64,000 bases of DNA, taken from assembly GCA_036783645.1 (NCBI GenBank), contig DAIPWT010000012.1, positions 17,436 through 81,435 of the forward strand. Reading direction: 5' to 3'. The notes under the pieces are model-generated. The model was not told the origin of the DNA and did not search any database. It saw nothing but the letters and a program-made list of their open reading frames with translations. The stretch is from UBA4732 sp002404095. Its GTDB lineage: Bacteria; Planctomycetota; Planctomycetia; Gemmatales; Gemmataceae. The first letter of the stretch is position 1, and each line of letters starts with the position of its first letter. The position numbers and the translations under genes are program-made. This document shows positions 44,346 to 53,300 of this stretch, one piece after another.

Positions 44346-45629
44346 TTGACGCATCCCGCTTCGTCCGGCGCCTCGCGCCGCGAGTTCCTGGCCGCCGCCG
44401 CGGCCGGCGCCGTCGCGCTGAGTACAACGCCGCTCGTCCACGCCAACGGCACCGACACTTTGCGCATCGGCCTCATTGGCTGCGGCGGCCGCGGCACCGG
44501 CGCCGCCACCCAAGCCCTCAACGCCGACCCCAATGTCAAACTCGTCGCGCTCGGCGACGTTTTTGAGGATCATCTCCAGTCCAGCCTCGACACCCTCCAA
44601 AAGGACGCCGCCATCGCGGCCAAGGTCGATGTGAAACCCGACCACTGTTTCATCGGCTTCGACGCCTACAAGCAGGTTCTCGCCAGCGGCGTCGATGTGG
44701 TGATCCTGACGACGCCGCCGCACTTCCGGCCGCTGCACATCAAGGCGGCCGTCGAAGCCGACAAACATATCTTCTGCGAAAAGCCCGTGGCCGTGGACGC
44801 CCCCGGCGTGCGCTCCGTCATGGACTCCTGCGGCGAGGCCAAGAAACGCGGTAAAGCGGTCGTTTCCGGCCTGTGCTTCCGCTACGAACACGCCAAGCGC
44901 GAACTGATGAATCGCGTCCACGAAGGAGCTGTCGGCGACATTCTTGCTCTGCATTGTACTTATAACACCGGCTTCTTGTGGAGCCATCCGCGCCAGGATA
45001 AGTGGTCCGAAATGGAATTCCAGATGCGCAACTGGCTCTACTACACCTGGTTGTCTGGCGACCACAACGTCGAACAGCACATCCACAGTCTCGACAAAAT
45101 GGCCTGGGCGATGAAGGACGTTCCGCCCATGCAGGCCGTCGGCGCCGGCGGCCGGCAGGTGCGCACGGCACCCTTGTTCGGCAACATCTTCGACCATCAT
45201 TCCGTCGTCTACCAATGGGCCAACGGCGTCAAACTGTTCGCCTCCTGCCGGCAGCAAGACGGCTGCGCCAAGGAAGTGGACGACTTCGTGATCGGCACAA
45301 AGGGCACGGCCGACGTGATGAAACACAAGATCACGGGCGAGAACGCCTGGGCGCACAAGAAAGACGCCAACGACAAGGACGACATGTATCAGAACGAACA
45401 CAATGAGCTGTTCGCCAGCATCCGCAAGAGCGAGCCGATCAACAACGGCGATTACATGACCAAGAGTACGCTGATGGCCATCATGGGCCGCATGGCGACG
45501 TACACGGGGCAGGTCATCAAGTGGGAGGAGGCGCTGAACTCCAAGGAAGACCTGACGCCGGCCAAATATGCGTTTGGCGAAATGCCGACGCCGGCGGTGG
45601 CGATGCCGGGCGTGACTAAGTTTGTGTGA
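44346..45629 (+). CDS. Tat-exported Gfo/Idh/MocA family oxidoreductase
   Basis: A protein of about 427 residues. The start is a TTG at 44346 with AAGGAGG seven bases before it. The N-terminus has the Tat signal SRREFLAAAAAGAVAL, then the NAD(P)-binding Rossmann motif IGLIGCGGRGTG, VALGDV, and the EKPVAVD motif (CEKPVAVDAPGV) of Gfo/Idh/MocA enzymes. The C-terminal alpha/beta domain includes the YYTWLSGDHNVEQHIHSLD segment with candidate catalytic His residues. Such proteins oxidise or reduce sugars and sugar derivatives; the Tat signal places it in the periplasm with a pre-bound cofactor. It faces a TIM-barrel isomerase-like gene, a frequent partner family. Confidence 0.9.
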   Translation: MTHPASSGASRREFLAAAAAGAVALSTTPLVHANGTDTLRIGLIGCGGRGTGAATQALNADPNVKLVALGDVFEDHLQSSLDTLQKDAAIAAKVDVKPDHCFIGFDAYKQVLASGVDVVILTTPPHFRPLHIKAAVEADKHIFCEKPVAVDAPGVRSVMDSCGEAKKRGKAVVSGLCFRYEHAKRELMNRVHEGAVGDILALHCTYNTGFLWSHPRQDKWSEMEFQMRNWLYYTWLSGDHNVEQHIHSLDKMAWAMKDVPPMQAVGAGGRQVRTAPLFGNIFDHHSVVYQWANGVKLFASCRQQDGCAKEVDDFVIGTKGTADVMKHKITGENAWAHKKDANDKDDMYQNEHNELFASIRKSEPINNGDYMTKSTLMAIMGRMATYTGQVIKWEEALNSKEDLTPAKYAFGEMPTPAVAMPGVTKFV

Positions 45630-45644
45630 TTTCAAATTCTCCTA

Positions 45645-45707
45645 CGACTAGCCCCGAGCGCAAGCGAGGGGTTTCACCTTCCCCTCGCTTGCGCTCGGGG
45701 CTAGTCG
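45645..45707. repeat. Palindrome, CGACTAGCCCCGAGCGCAAGC family, at a convergent junction
   Basis: Perfect 27-bp arms (45645-45671 and 45681-45707) with a 9-base loop. Related to the element at 58841-58902 (shared core GAGCGC-AGCGAGGGG). It lies between convergent gene ends. Confidence 0.95.
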
Positions 45708-45715
45708 ATCATTCT

Positions 45716-46606
45716 TTAGCTCGCGAATACCTTATCCATTCGCTGCGACAAGTCTTTCAGCGCCGCGGCGTCTTTCGATTGCTCGCCCGGCTGCTCGGAA
45801 ATGCCCCAACCGTTGTAGCCGATATCGTCGAGGGCCTTCATAATGGCCGGCCATTTGTCGTCGCCCTCGAAAAAGCGCACATTAAACTTCTTGAATGCGC
45901 TATATTCCTTGATGTGCAGCTTGAGGATGCGCTTGCCCAACACCGGAATCCACTCTTCCGGCTTGCCGTAGCGGAGGACGTTGCCGATGTCGAAGTGCCA
46001 GCCGACTTGTGGGCTGTCGATGGCGTCAAGGAACGCGACGGCCTGTTCGGGCTTGGTGATGAAGTCGTTCCAGACGTTTTCGATGGCGATCTTCACGTCC
46101 AGTTCCACGGCCACGGGAACCACGCGCTTGATCTCGGCGACGGAGCGACGGAAGCAGTCGTCGTAGGAAATGTCCTTGTTGACGACGCCGGGGACGAACA
46201 GCACGGAGGAGGCGCCGTAGCGCTTGGCGTCTTGCAGCGCTCGCTGCAAACCTTCACGGCCTTCCTGGCGCACCCGGTCGTCGGGCGAAGAGAGCGGCTT
46301 ACCCCAATGCGTGTTGCAGCAGACGCTGGCCGGCTTGAGTCCGGTGTCGTCGAACGCTTTGACCACCTCGTCCTGGTTCATGTGGCTCATCGGCTCGACG
46401 CCCTCGAAGCCGGCAGCCTTCACGGCGCGGAATTGCTCCAATACCGATCCCTTGTAGGCAATGGTGGCGTACATGATCGCCTTGCGGATGGTGCGTTTCT
46501 TCGCCGGCGCTTCGTCGGCGCGCGCGGCGTTGGGAACAATCGCGGCCGCGGTCAAGGCGCCGCCGAGCTTCAGAAAATCACGCCGGTGTAAGGCTTCTGT
46601 CATCAT
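45716..46606 (-). CDS. Tat-exported sugar phosphate isomerase/epimerase-like TIM barrel
   Basis: A 296-residue protein with Tat signal RRDFLKLGGALTAAAIVP and an AP-endonuclease-2-type TIM barrel. Barrel strands with likely metal or substrate ligands are visible: GFEGVEPM, VAIENVWNDF (KIAIENVWN), VGWHFDIGNVLRYG and ILKLHIKEYS, ending with GYNGWGISEQPG. The Glu, Asp/His and Glu positions expected for a divalent metal site are present. It probably isomerises or epimerises a sugar or polyol in the periplasm, and its neighbour is the Gfo/Idh/MocA protein. The exact substrate is unknown. Confidence 0.88.
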   Translation of the reverse strand: MMTEALHRRDFLKLGGALTAAAIVPNAARADEAPAKKRTIRKAIMYATIAYKGSVLEQFRAVKAAGFEGVEPMSHMNQDEVVKAFDDTGLKPASVCCNTHWGKPLSSPDDRVRQEGREGLQRALQDAKRYGASSVLFVPGVVNKDISYDDCFRRSVAEIKRVVPVAVELDVKIAIENVWNDFITKPEQAVAFLDAIDSPQVGWHFDIGNVLRYGKPEEWIPVLGKRILKLHIKEYSAFKKFNVRFFEGDDKWPAIMKALDDIGYNGWGISEQPGEQSKDAAALKDLSQRMDKVFAS

Positions 46607-46671
46607 ATTCTCCGTTTCAGGTGGTTGAAAAAGTAAAGTTTGTCGAAGGCCGGCATAGAGGTTTGACGATG

Positions 46672-46983
46672 CTACTCGTCGCCGAATTGACGCCTTTTCC
46701 AGTAAGCGGGCTTTCGACTGCCATGCGCCACCGCCACGACCTGTAACCGATCCCCACGTTGCCGATACACCAGGATAAATCGAAAACGACGGAGCAGCCG
46801 ATAGCGGGTTCCGTGCAGGTAGGTGGGCCAGCGCTCGGGCGACTGCGCGATTTGCTCGAGTGCCGCTTCAAAGGCCGCTTGAAACCGACTAGCGGCCGCG
46901 GCGCTACGGCGAAGGTACCAGCGATAGGCCTTGCGCGCCTCCAAAATGGCGGCCGGGTGAATCTCAATCTCGGACGGAATCAT
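46672..46983 (-). CDS. ParE/RelE-family toxin
   Basis: A 103-residue protein with the ParE/RelE fold pattern: an N-terminal helix pair (AILEARKAYRWYLRRSAAAASRF), FEAALEQIAQSPERWP, and the strand RYRLLRRFRFILVYRQ followed by LQVVAVAHGSRKPAYW. It overlaps the upstream antitoxin gene by 20 bases, the usual toxin-antitoxin arrangement. ParE-type members poison gyrase and RelE-type cleave mRNA; the HxSRxPxYW-like ending (HGSRKPAYW) is typical of the ParE branch. Confidence 0.88.
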   Translation of the reverse strand: MIPSEIEIHPAAILEARKAYRWYLRRSAAAASRFQAAFEAALEQIAQSPERWPTYLHGTRYRLLRRFRFILVYRQRGDRLQVVAVAHGSRKPAYWKRRQFGDE

Positions 46984-47212
46984 TCGCGTCCTCGAAGATC
47001 ATTCGCCTCGCTTCGGACCAGGGGATCGGCTTGACGATGCCCTGATCCAGGTCGGTGATCCGCCGTTCGATTTCGGCCTGCCAGGACCGCTCGGCTTCTG
47101 GATCGGTCGCCTCCAAGCTGTCGAATATGTGACCGGCCAGAGCCTCACGCTCCGAACGAGAAAGCTGCAAGGCTTCGTCCAACAGTTTCTTAGTTTTGGA
47201 AGTCATGCCCAT
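46964..47212 (-). CDS. Addiction-module antitoxin component
   Basis: An 82-residue protein, mostly helical: LLDEALQLSRSEREALAGHIFDSL and EAERSWQAEIERRITDLDQG, followed by PWSEARRMIF. This is the pattern of the small "putative addiction module component" family found upstream of ParE/RelE toxins. It should bind and neutralise the toxin that overlaps its 3' end. The start is ATG 47212 or the ATG two codons later. Confidence 0.85.
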   Translation of the reverse strand: MGMTSKTKKLLDEALQLSRSEREALAGHIFDSLEATDPEAERSWQAEIERRITDLDQGIVKPIPWSEARRMIFEDANDSVRD

Positions 47213-47348
47213 ATTCTACCTTCCTTACCGGCGACCGCAATCTTTCTTTCGCCGCGCCCCTTGTGAAGCCCTGCCACGGCGGTTATGGTAGCATCGTCAG
47301 CTGGCGTACCCGCCCCAACCAAACGACATCCACCCGCGGAGATACCGT

Positions 47349-48665
47349 ATGTCCCGTTTCGCTATGCGTCTCCTCCTTGCCGCCTACCTGGCTCTACTCG
47401 CTTGCGCACCGACGCGGGCCGGCAACTGGCCCCAATGGCGCGGCCCAACCGGAGACGGCGTCAGCGACGAGACCGGCCTGCCGTTGAATTGGTCCAACGA
47501 CTCCGGCCTCCTGTGGAAATTCCCGCTCGACGGGCCGGCGTCTAGCTCGCCTATCGTCTGGGGCGACGCCGCTTTTCTTACTACACAAGAGGGCGATAAC
47601 CTCTCTCTTGTAAAGATCAACGTGAAGACGGGTCAGGCGGAGTGGACGCAAAAAGTCGGCAGCGGTGAGACGCCGCGCGCTCCCCTGAAGGCCAAGTCCG
47701 CCGATGAACGCCGTCATCAAAAGTTCCACGCCTTGCAAAACCTCGCCAGCCCGACGCCGGCGACTGACGGCGAAATCGTCGTCGTTCACTTCGGCAACGG
47801 CGATCTCGCCGCCTACGACTATGCCGGCAAACAACTCTGGCGGCACAACCTGCAAGACGATTATGGGATCTACACGATCTGGTGGGGCCACGCCAATAGC
47901 CCGATTATTTACAAAGATTTAGTCGTTAATGTTTGTATGCAGGATTCGCTCGCCGACTTGTCCGGCAGCCCCGTGGAGAGTTATCTCGTCGCCTTCGATA
48001 AGCGTACCGGCCAAGTGAAATGGAAGACGGCGCGCCAGACCAAGGCGAGCGCCGAGGAATGTGACGCCTACACGACGCCAGTCGTCCGCACTGTCGGCGG
48101 CAGCCAGCAACTGGTTGTGATGGGCGGCAATCAGCTCGACGCCTACGACCCAGACACGGGCAAGCAGCTTTGGTTCCTCTCCGGCCTCGTCGGCGGCCGA
48201 ACCGTCACGGGGCCGACGTTGACGGACGGCCTCGTCTTCGCCACGCGCGGCAAGAAGGGGCCGTTGGTGGCGGTCAAACCGGAAGGCGCCGGCGAACTGC
48301 CGGAAAAGGACATCGTCTGGCAAGCGACGCAGGACACGCCCGACGCCAGTTCGCCGGTCGCCTTGAAGGGATTGCTTTTCTGGATCACCGACAATGGTTT
48401 TGCCGTCTGCCGCGATATAAAGACCGGCGACGTGAAGTGGAAGGAGCGAATTCCCGGCGATTTCAAGGCGTCACCTGTGGCCGCCGACGGCCGCATCTAC
48501 TTCCTTAACCGGGCGGGGCAATGCACGGTTGTGGCCGCGTCGGACAAGTTTGAGAAGCTGGCCGTCAACAGCCTCGACGGTGAGACGAACGCATCGCCAG
48601 CCATCGCGGGCGGGCGCATTTATATTCGCACTAGCAAAGCGCTTTATTGCATCGGGACGAAGTGA
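47349..48665 (+). CDS. Secreted PQQ-like beta-propeller protein
   Basis: A 438-residue protein with a signal peptide (MSRFAMRLLLAAYLALLACAPTRAG). It continues NWPQWRGPTGDGVS, the hallmark start of planctomycete outer-membrane-assembly/BamB-like PQQ propellers. Repeated tryptophan-docking-type motifs (for example TGQAEWTQKV, GKQLWRHNL, GQVKWKTARQ, GKQLWFLSG, GDVKWKERI) give about seven blades. No CxxC disulphide or Ca/PQQ active-site residues were clear, so it may be a binding propeller and not a dehydrogenase. Single gene. Confidence 0.87.
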   Translation: MSRFAMRLLLAAYLALLACAPTRAGNWPQWRGPTGDGVSDETGLPLNWSNDSGLLWKFPLDGPASSSPIVWGDAAFLTTQEGDNLSLVKINVKTGQAEWTQKVGSGETPRAPLKAKSADERRHQKFHALQNLASPTPATDGEIVVVHFGNGDLAAYDYAGKQLWRHNLQDDYGIYTIWWGHANSPIIYKDLVVNVCMQDSLADLSGSPVESYLVAFDKRTGQVKWKTARQTKASAEECDAYTTPVVRTVGGSQQLVVMGGNQLDAYDPDTGKQLWFLSGLVGGRTVTGPTLTDGLVFATRGKKGPLVAVKPEGAGELPEKDIVWQATQDTPDASSPVALKGLLFWITDNGFAVCRDIKTGDVKWKERIPGDFKASPVAADGRIYFLNRAGQCTVVAASDKFEKLAVNSLDGETNASPAIAGGRIYIRTSKALYCIGTK

Positions 48666-48670
48666 ATTCC

Positions 48671-48712
48671 TTTAGCCGCGACCCGGAGGGGAGCGCGTCT
48701 CCCCTCTCAAGA
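48671..48712. repeat. Degenerate palindrome, TTTAGCCGCGACCCG family (one arm)
   Basis: The left arm of the family (TTTAGCCGCGACCCGGAGGG, 48671-48697 in all) is well preserved, but the right arm is reduced to CTCCCCTCTC. It lies between the convergent ends of the PQQ propeller and thioredoxin-like genes. Confidence 0.7.
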
Positions 48713-48725
48713 TCGCAATTGCCTT

Positions 48726-49988
48726 TTACTTGCCGTCTTTATCCGCTTCCTTGAGGAGTTGATCGACGGCCTTGTCCATTGATTCGCCACGAACATTCTT
48801 GAAGCGAATAACGCCCTTGGCGTCGACCACATAGGTCGTCGGCCAACCGCTGACGTTCCATTTCGTGGATATCGGGCCGCTGGTACCGTCCGGACCGTCC
48901 CAAAACGAGCGCCACGTAATGTGTTCCTTTTCCATGGCTTTCTTCAGTTCATCCTTATCCACGTCGCTGTTGACGCCAACAAGAGCGAAGGGCTTGTCTT
49001 CGAGCCTTTTCACGAGCGACCGCTCGTGCGCGTACATCGCGCGGCAGGGGCCTCACCAATTGCCCCAGAAGTCGATGACAACCACCTTTCCGCGATAATC
49101 GCTGAGCTTGAGGGATTTGCCGTCTAGGTCTTCCGCCGCGATGTCCGGCGCTTCCTTGCCGACGGCGAGGTGGCGGATTTCAAACAGTTCCCCCGTCGCG
49201 CGATCCGCGACGGTGGTTTTCTTCATGGTGACCGGGTTGGTATACAAAACGACGTCGCCGTACTTGGTGTTGGCCTCTTCAAAGACGGCCTCCATTTCCT
49301 TTGCCAGCTTGTCGGGGTCCGCCTCCTTCAGTCTCTCCGTTTCTTGTATGCCAAGAAATCCTCGCATCGAGTTGGCTTCAGCAGGCTGTTCTTTAAGCCT
49401 TCGGACGAGGGCGACGACGTGGTTCAAATGGTCGCCCAAATACAAGCAAGCCTTGCCTTTTGCTTCCCGCGCGGGATTCTTTTCCAAGACGGCTCGCAAG
49501 AATTCTTCCATTTTAGGCGAGGGAATGTACGCGTAATCAAGGCCGGCAAGGTCATTCATCAGAGGGGCGATTTTAGGGTTGGCCGCATAGTCCTTAATCA
49601 GCATGTCCCAAGCACGCCCACGACTTTTTGGGTTCTTTTCGTCGTAGGCGGCGTTGGTCACAAGCCACCGCAAAGCCTTAACCGCCGCCTCCAAGTCGTT
49701 GGGGTTCTTCTCCACCAAATCCCAAAGACTATCAATTGTGGCCTCAGCTTTGGTAAACGGGACAATGGCCGCGGAGCGCTCCGCGTCCGTCTTGGCATTT
49801 TTTAGCTTTTCTTCTCTGTCTTTGTAGAATTCCATCACGGCCTTTTGATGGGCCGTGATGAGCGCGTCCACTTCCTCGGCGGCCTTCGATTTCGCGGCTT
49901 CCTTGGGTTCGTCTTTCCCATCGGCGCGACCCTTGAGTGCCGGCAACCCGACCAGCAGCATCAAGGCCCCTACAGCCAACCATCGCAT
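48726..49988 (-). CDS. TlpA-like thioredoxin-fold protein with in-frame TGA at the active site (candidate selenoprotein)
   Basis: Read through one in-frame TGA (49053-49055), this is a 420-residue protein. It has a signal peptide (MRWLAVGALMLLVGLPALKGRA), a helical region (about 30-265) and a C-terminal AhpC/TSA-thioredoxin domain. The TGA is codon 312 and falls at the first Cys of the redox motif, giving W-U-G-P-C in place of WCGPC (DFWGNW-U-GPCRAMY). The domain is complete downstream: ALVGVNSDVDKDEL, the WNVSGWPTTYVVDAKG cis-Pro loop and a normal stop. A hairpin follows the TGA at 49028-49042, a position suited to a bacterial SECIS. Alternatively, a single-base change TGC to TGA has inactivated the gene. 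The start at ATG 49988 has CGGAGGAAT upstream; the frame is open to 50171. Confidence 0.7.
49028..49042 (-). promoter_or_regulatory. Possible SECIS-like hairpin after the in-frame TGA
   Basis: Counted from the base after TGA, bases 11-15 (GCGCG) pair with 21-25 (CGCGC) around a five-base AUGUA loop whose G is at position 18. Bacterial SECIS elements usually hold a conserved loop G about 16-37 bases after the UGA. An alternative outer pairing, CCGC (9-12) with GCGG (30-33), could extend it. GC-rich coding sequence can form such stems by chance. Confidence 0.4.
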
Positions 49989-50356
49989 CGTGATTCCTCC
50001 GGTGAAATGAAAAAAGAGGGCGCAGTCAGGATCAACCGATCTTCCCTGCTGAACGCTCTCTCTGGCTTCGACTCCATCGCTAAGGCTACACGTCCGACGA
50101 CACAGGTGCAACCATTTTCCCCAAAAGTCGGCCAGTGGCAGGGTCGGGCGCCGCGGAAAAGTCTGGGCCAAATAAAGGGTGGTTAGGACAGGAGAGGGCG
50201 AATCGTTCGCCGCGAGGAGGCCGGCGCTGGCGCGGCCGGGACGGTTAGTTCAAGGGAGTGAAAGTGCGGATAGAAAAGGGCGTACGGGGATACCGACGCC
50301 GGACAACCTCCCTGTTGCCCGGCGCATGAAGGATTACCTGTTACGGCGAAGCGCCA

Positions 50357-53300
50357 TTACGGCGCGGCGGCGTGATGGTGATCGTGCCCGCCGGCGAACA
50401 GCTTGTTATGCTCATTGCCGCCGGCCGCGACGAAAGCCACCAGATCAAGTATCTCCTCCGCCGACAGCTTGTCGAGCAGCCCCTTCGGCATCAGCGAGGT
50501 GGGCGACGCCTTCTTGGTGTCAATGTCCGCCAAGTTAAGGACCACCGGCGCCGTCTTGGCCAGCGGATTCTCGATCACCTCCACCGTGGTCGGCGTGGTC
50601 TTGATTATCAGCCCAGTTATCACCTTGCCGTCCTGCATAGTGAATATCCACGTCTGATACTTCTCATTGATGCGGAACGACGGCTCGACAATATCATGCA
50701 GCACCTCGACAGGCGTTTGCCGCTTTGGATCCAATTTGGTCAGGTCGGGGCCGAACTCGTTACCGAGGCCGTCCATCTTGTGACAGGAGATGCAGACCGT
50801 CACCTGGAAAAGGTGCTTGCCATTGCCGAAGGACCGACCCTGTTGAAGCTTTTCGGCCAACGGCGCCAGTTCCGCGAATGTCCATTCTTTCCGCGGCCCC
50901 GTGTACTTCAGCATTTCATCCGCGACCTTCATGGGGTGATGTGCCAGGTAGCCTTCGGCATCGGCGCGATACTCGTCGAGATCCGCGACGACATACAGGG
51001 CGCCGTACATCCGCCGCCAGTGGCCGGGATAGGTGCAGACGTAGGGATAAACGCCGGGCTGGGCGGGGGCGGTGTAGCTGAGGCGCTGCGAATCGCGCGG
51101 CGGCAACAGCCGGCTCGCCAGCAATACCTTTGGAGAGTTCGGGACGTAACCGCGCGCCATCGCGCCCGGATCGGTCGCGGTCGCCTCGTTTTGCGTACCA
51201 ATCTCTTCGAGCGATCCCGGCTGCAACACCACGAAATTGTGCGGCATGAGATCGTTATTCTCGAAGAGGATTTCAACCGGCTTGCCGGCCTGCACGACAA
51301 TACGGTCCTTGTCGTAGAGCATCTGGTCCGTGAGCGTGGACAGGCGGATGACGCGCACGCCAAGCTCGCCTAGCTCCTTGCGGACTACCTTCGCCTCTTC
51401 CGGCGTCAGCTGCGACGCCAAGGCGTCGGCCAACTGCATTTCATCCAGGACCGCCGGCGCCGTTCGCTCGGCGACGGGGATCGTGCGGACGTGGGCGAGG
51501 AGCGCATCAAGCAACGGCGGGTTATGCTGGTCTAGGCGTTTCACTTCCGGCCAGTATTGGACCGGGATGCGCGTCAGCGCGTGGACCGCCGCATCTCGAT
51601 CCGCATCGTTCTTGACGAACTCGGCGATGGCAAGGAACGTATCGCCTTCCTTGCCGCGCACTGAGCCGAGGCCGTTCATGGCGGCATGGCGGACGGCCCG
51701 CTCCGGCGATTCGACGCCGACTTCATAGACGACTTTTTCGGCTGGGGCGGGCTGTTTTTCCTTATGGAAAACGACCTTGTGAGAGTTGTCAAGTACCTTG
51801 ATGGTAAAGCTATCGAGGCGCTTGCCGAGGCCTTGGTCGGTGCGGTTGAAGATCGCCACTGACGTGATCGGCTGTTCGGCGCCGAGGTCAACTTCCCACC
51901 ACGGATTGGTGGAGTTTTCCTCCGTATGGGTTTCGCCGCCGTCCGAGTATTTCCCGCTAGTATTGCCGTCGATTGCTTTGGCGGCCTCTCCGCTGTTGAT
52001 GGTGCTGCTCTGTGACGCCTTGCCCTGGCGGGCGATGTTGCGGCCGTCGCTGAAAACTTCTACTTCGGCCAGCGTCAATGTCTTCTTCTTGCCGGGCAGC
52101 TCGATGCGGACGTAACGGCCCATCACGGTTTTGCCGTCCGTGGATGACGACGACAACTCCTTTGGCAGCCCATTCAGAAGCGCCAGCACCTTGGGATAGA
52201 GACTGGCGCGCTGTTCGGCGTCGCGGATGATCGGCATCGCGTTCACCAAATCCTGAAGAGAAGTCGTGGATTTGAGCGCCAAATCCCACGCCTTATCGAC
52301 GCTCGCGTCAGCGGCAATCAAAGCCGCGAACCCGAGTTCGCGCGTCACCGGCAGTTTGGCGCCGGTCGCCATCTTCTCCAGGTCGGGGCGCACATCGGCC
52401 AACTCCTTGGCGCCCCGGCTCGTCAGCAGGCGGACCAGATCGAACACGACGCTTTCGTCTTGGTTGGTCTGTTGCGAATCCTGATTGCGAATCGCCTCGA
52501 TCAGCACATGCAGCGGACTCTTGCCTTCGAGCTTCGCCAGCCCGGTTAACGCCTCCTGGCGATATTCGTCGCGCACACTCTTGCGGAACAACAATTCCAG
52601 GTAGACGCCCTGGCCGCGCTTCATCTTGAGCAGGTCGTCGGTGCTAACGCTCTTGAGCAGGTAGCGCGCGCCGGCCGGGGTGGCGAACGAGATGTCTTTC
52701 CCTTCCCGGATCGCTTTTGTCACATAGGGTTCCAACGCCCTCATGGTTTCGGTGCGGACATAATCGAGATATTCGTCCGTCGGCTGGTCGGCGGAGATCA
52801 GGGCGACCTCGACCGCTTCGGGAACCTTGAAGAAACTGGCGGCGCGAACCGCCTCCAAGCGCACGCGCGGCGCCGGATCGGCCGCGAGTTTACGCAGTAG
52901 ATTCAGCACATCCGGTACACGGTCGCGCCAGTAGCACAGCACGCGCGTGGCGGCGGCGCGGGCGTGGAAGTCGGGCGAACTGAGTACGCGCTTGAGCAAG
53001 TCCTCATCGACGACGTTGTGGTATTGGTGAACCCACAATGCCTCCATCCTATTATGTTCGTATTGCGGGTCTTTTTTGTCGAGATTCGCCTCCCATTTGT
53101 TCGCCGCCGCGATCACTTCGTCGCTGTTGCGGCCGCCCAACTCAATCTTGGCGCGATAGCGGACGCGGTCCTCCGGCTCCTTCAATAGCTCCAGCAATTT
53201 CTCAATCGGTTCGCCGGCGATCTTGGCCGGCTTGAGTAGGTCGCGGCCCTCATAGGTCACGCGGTAGATGCGGCCGTGAATCTTGTCGCGGCTGGGGTCG

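Noticed and set aside
44229..45635. Minus-strand open frame (468 codons) opposite the Gfo/Idh/MocA gene
   Set aside because: Shadow of a clear oxidoreductase gene; no recognisable motif.
48726..49037. Separate small thioredoxin gene starting at ATG 49037
   Set aside because: It would lack the first half of the thioredoxin fold and the active-site start. It is in the same frame as the upstream domain and is best read as the continuation through the TGA.
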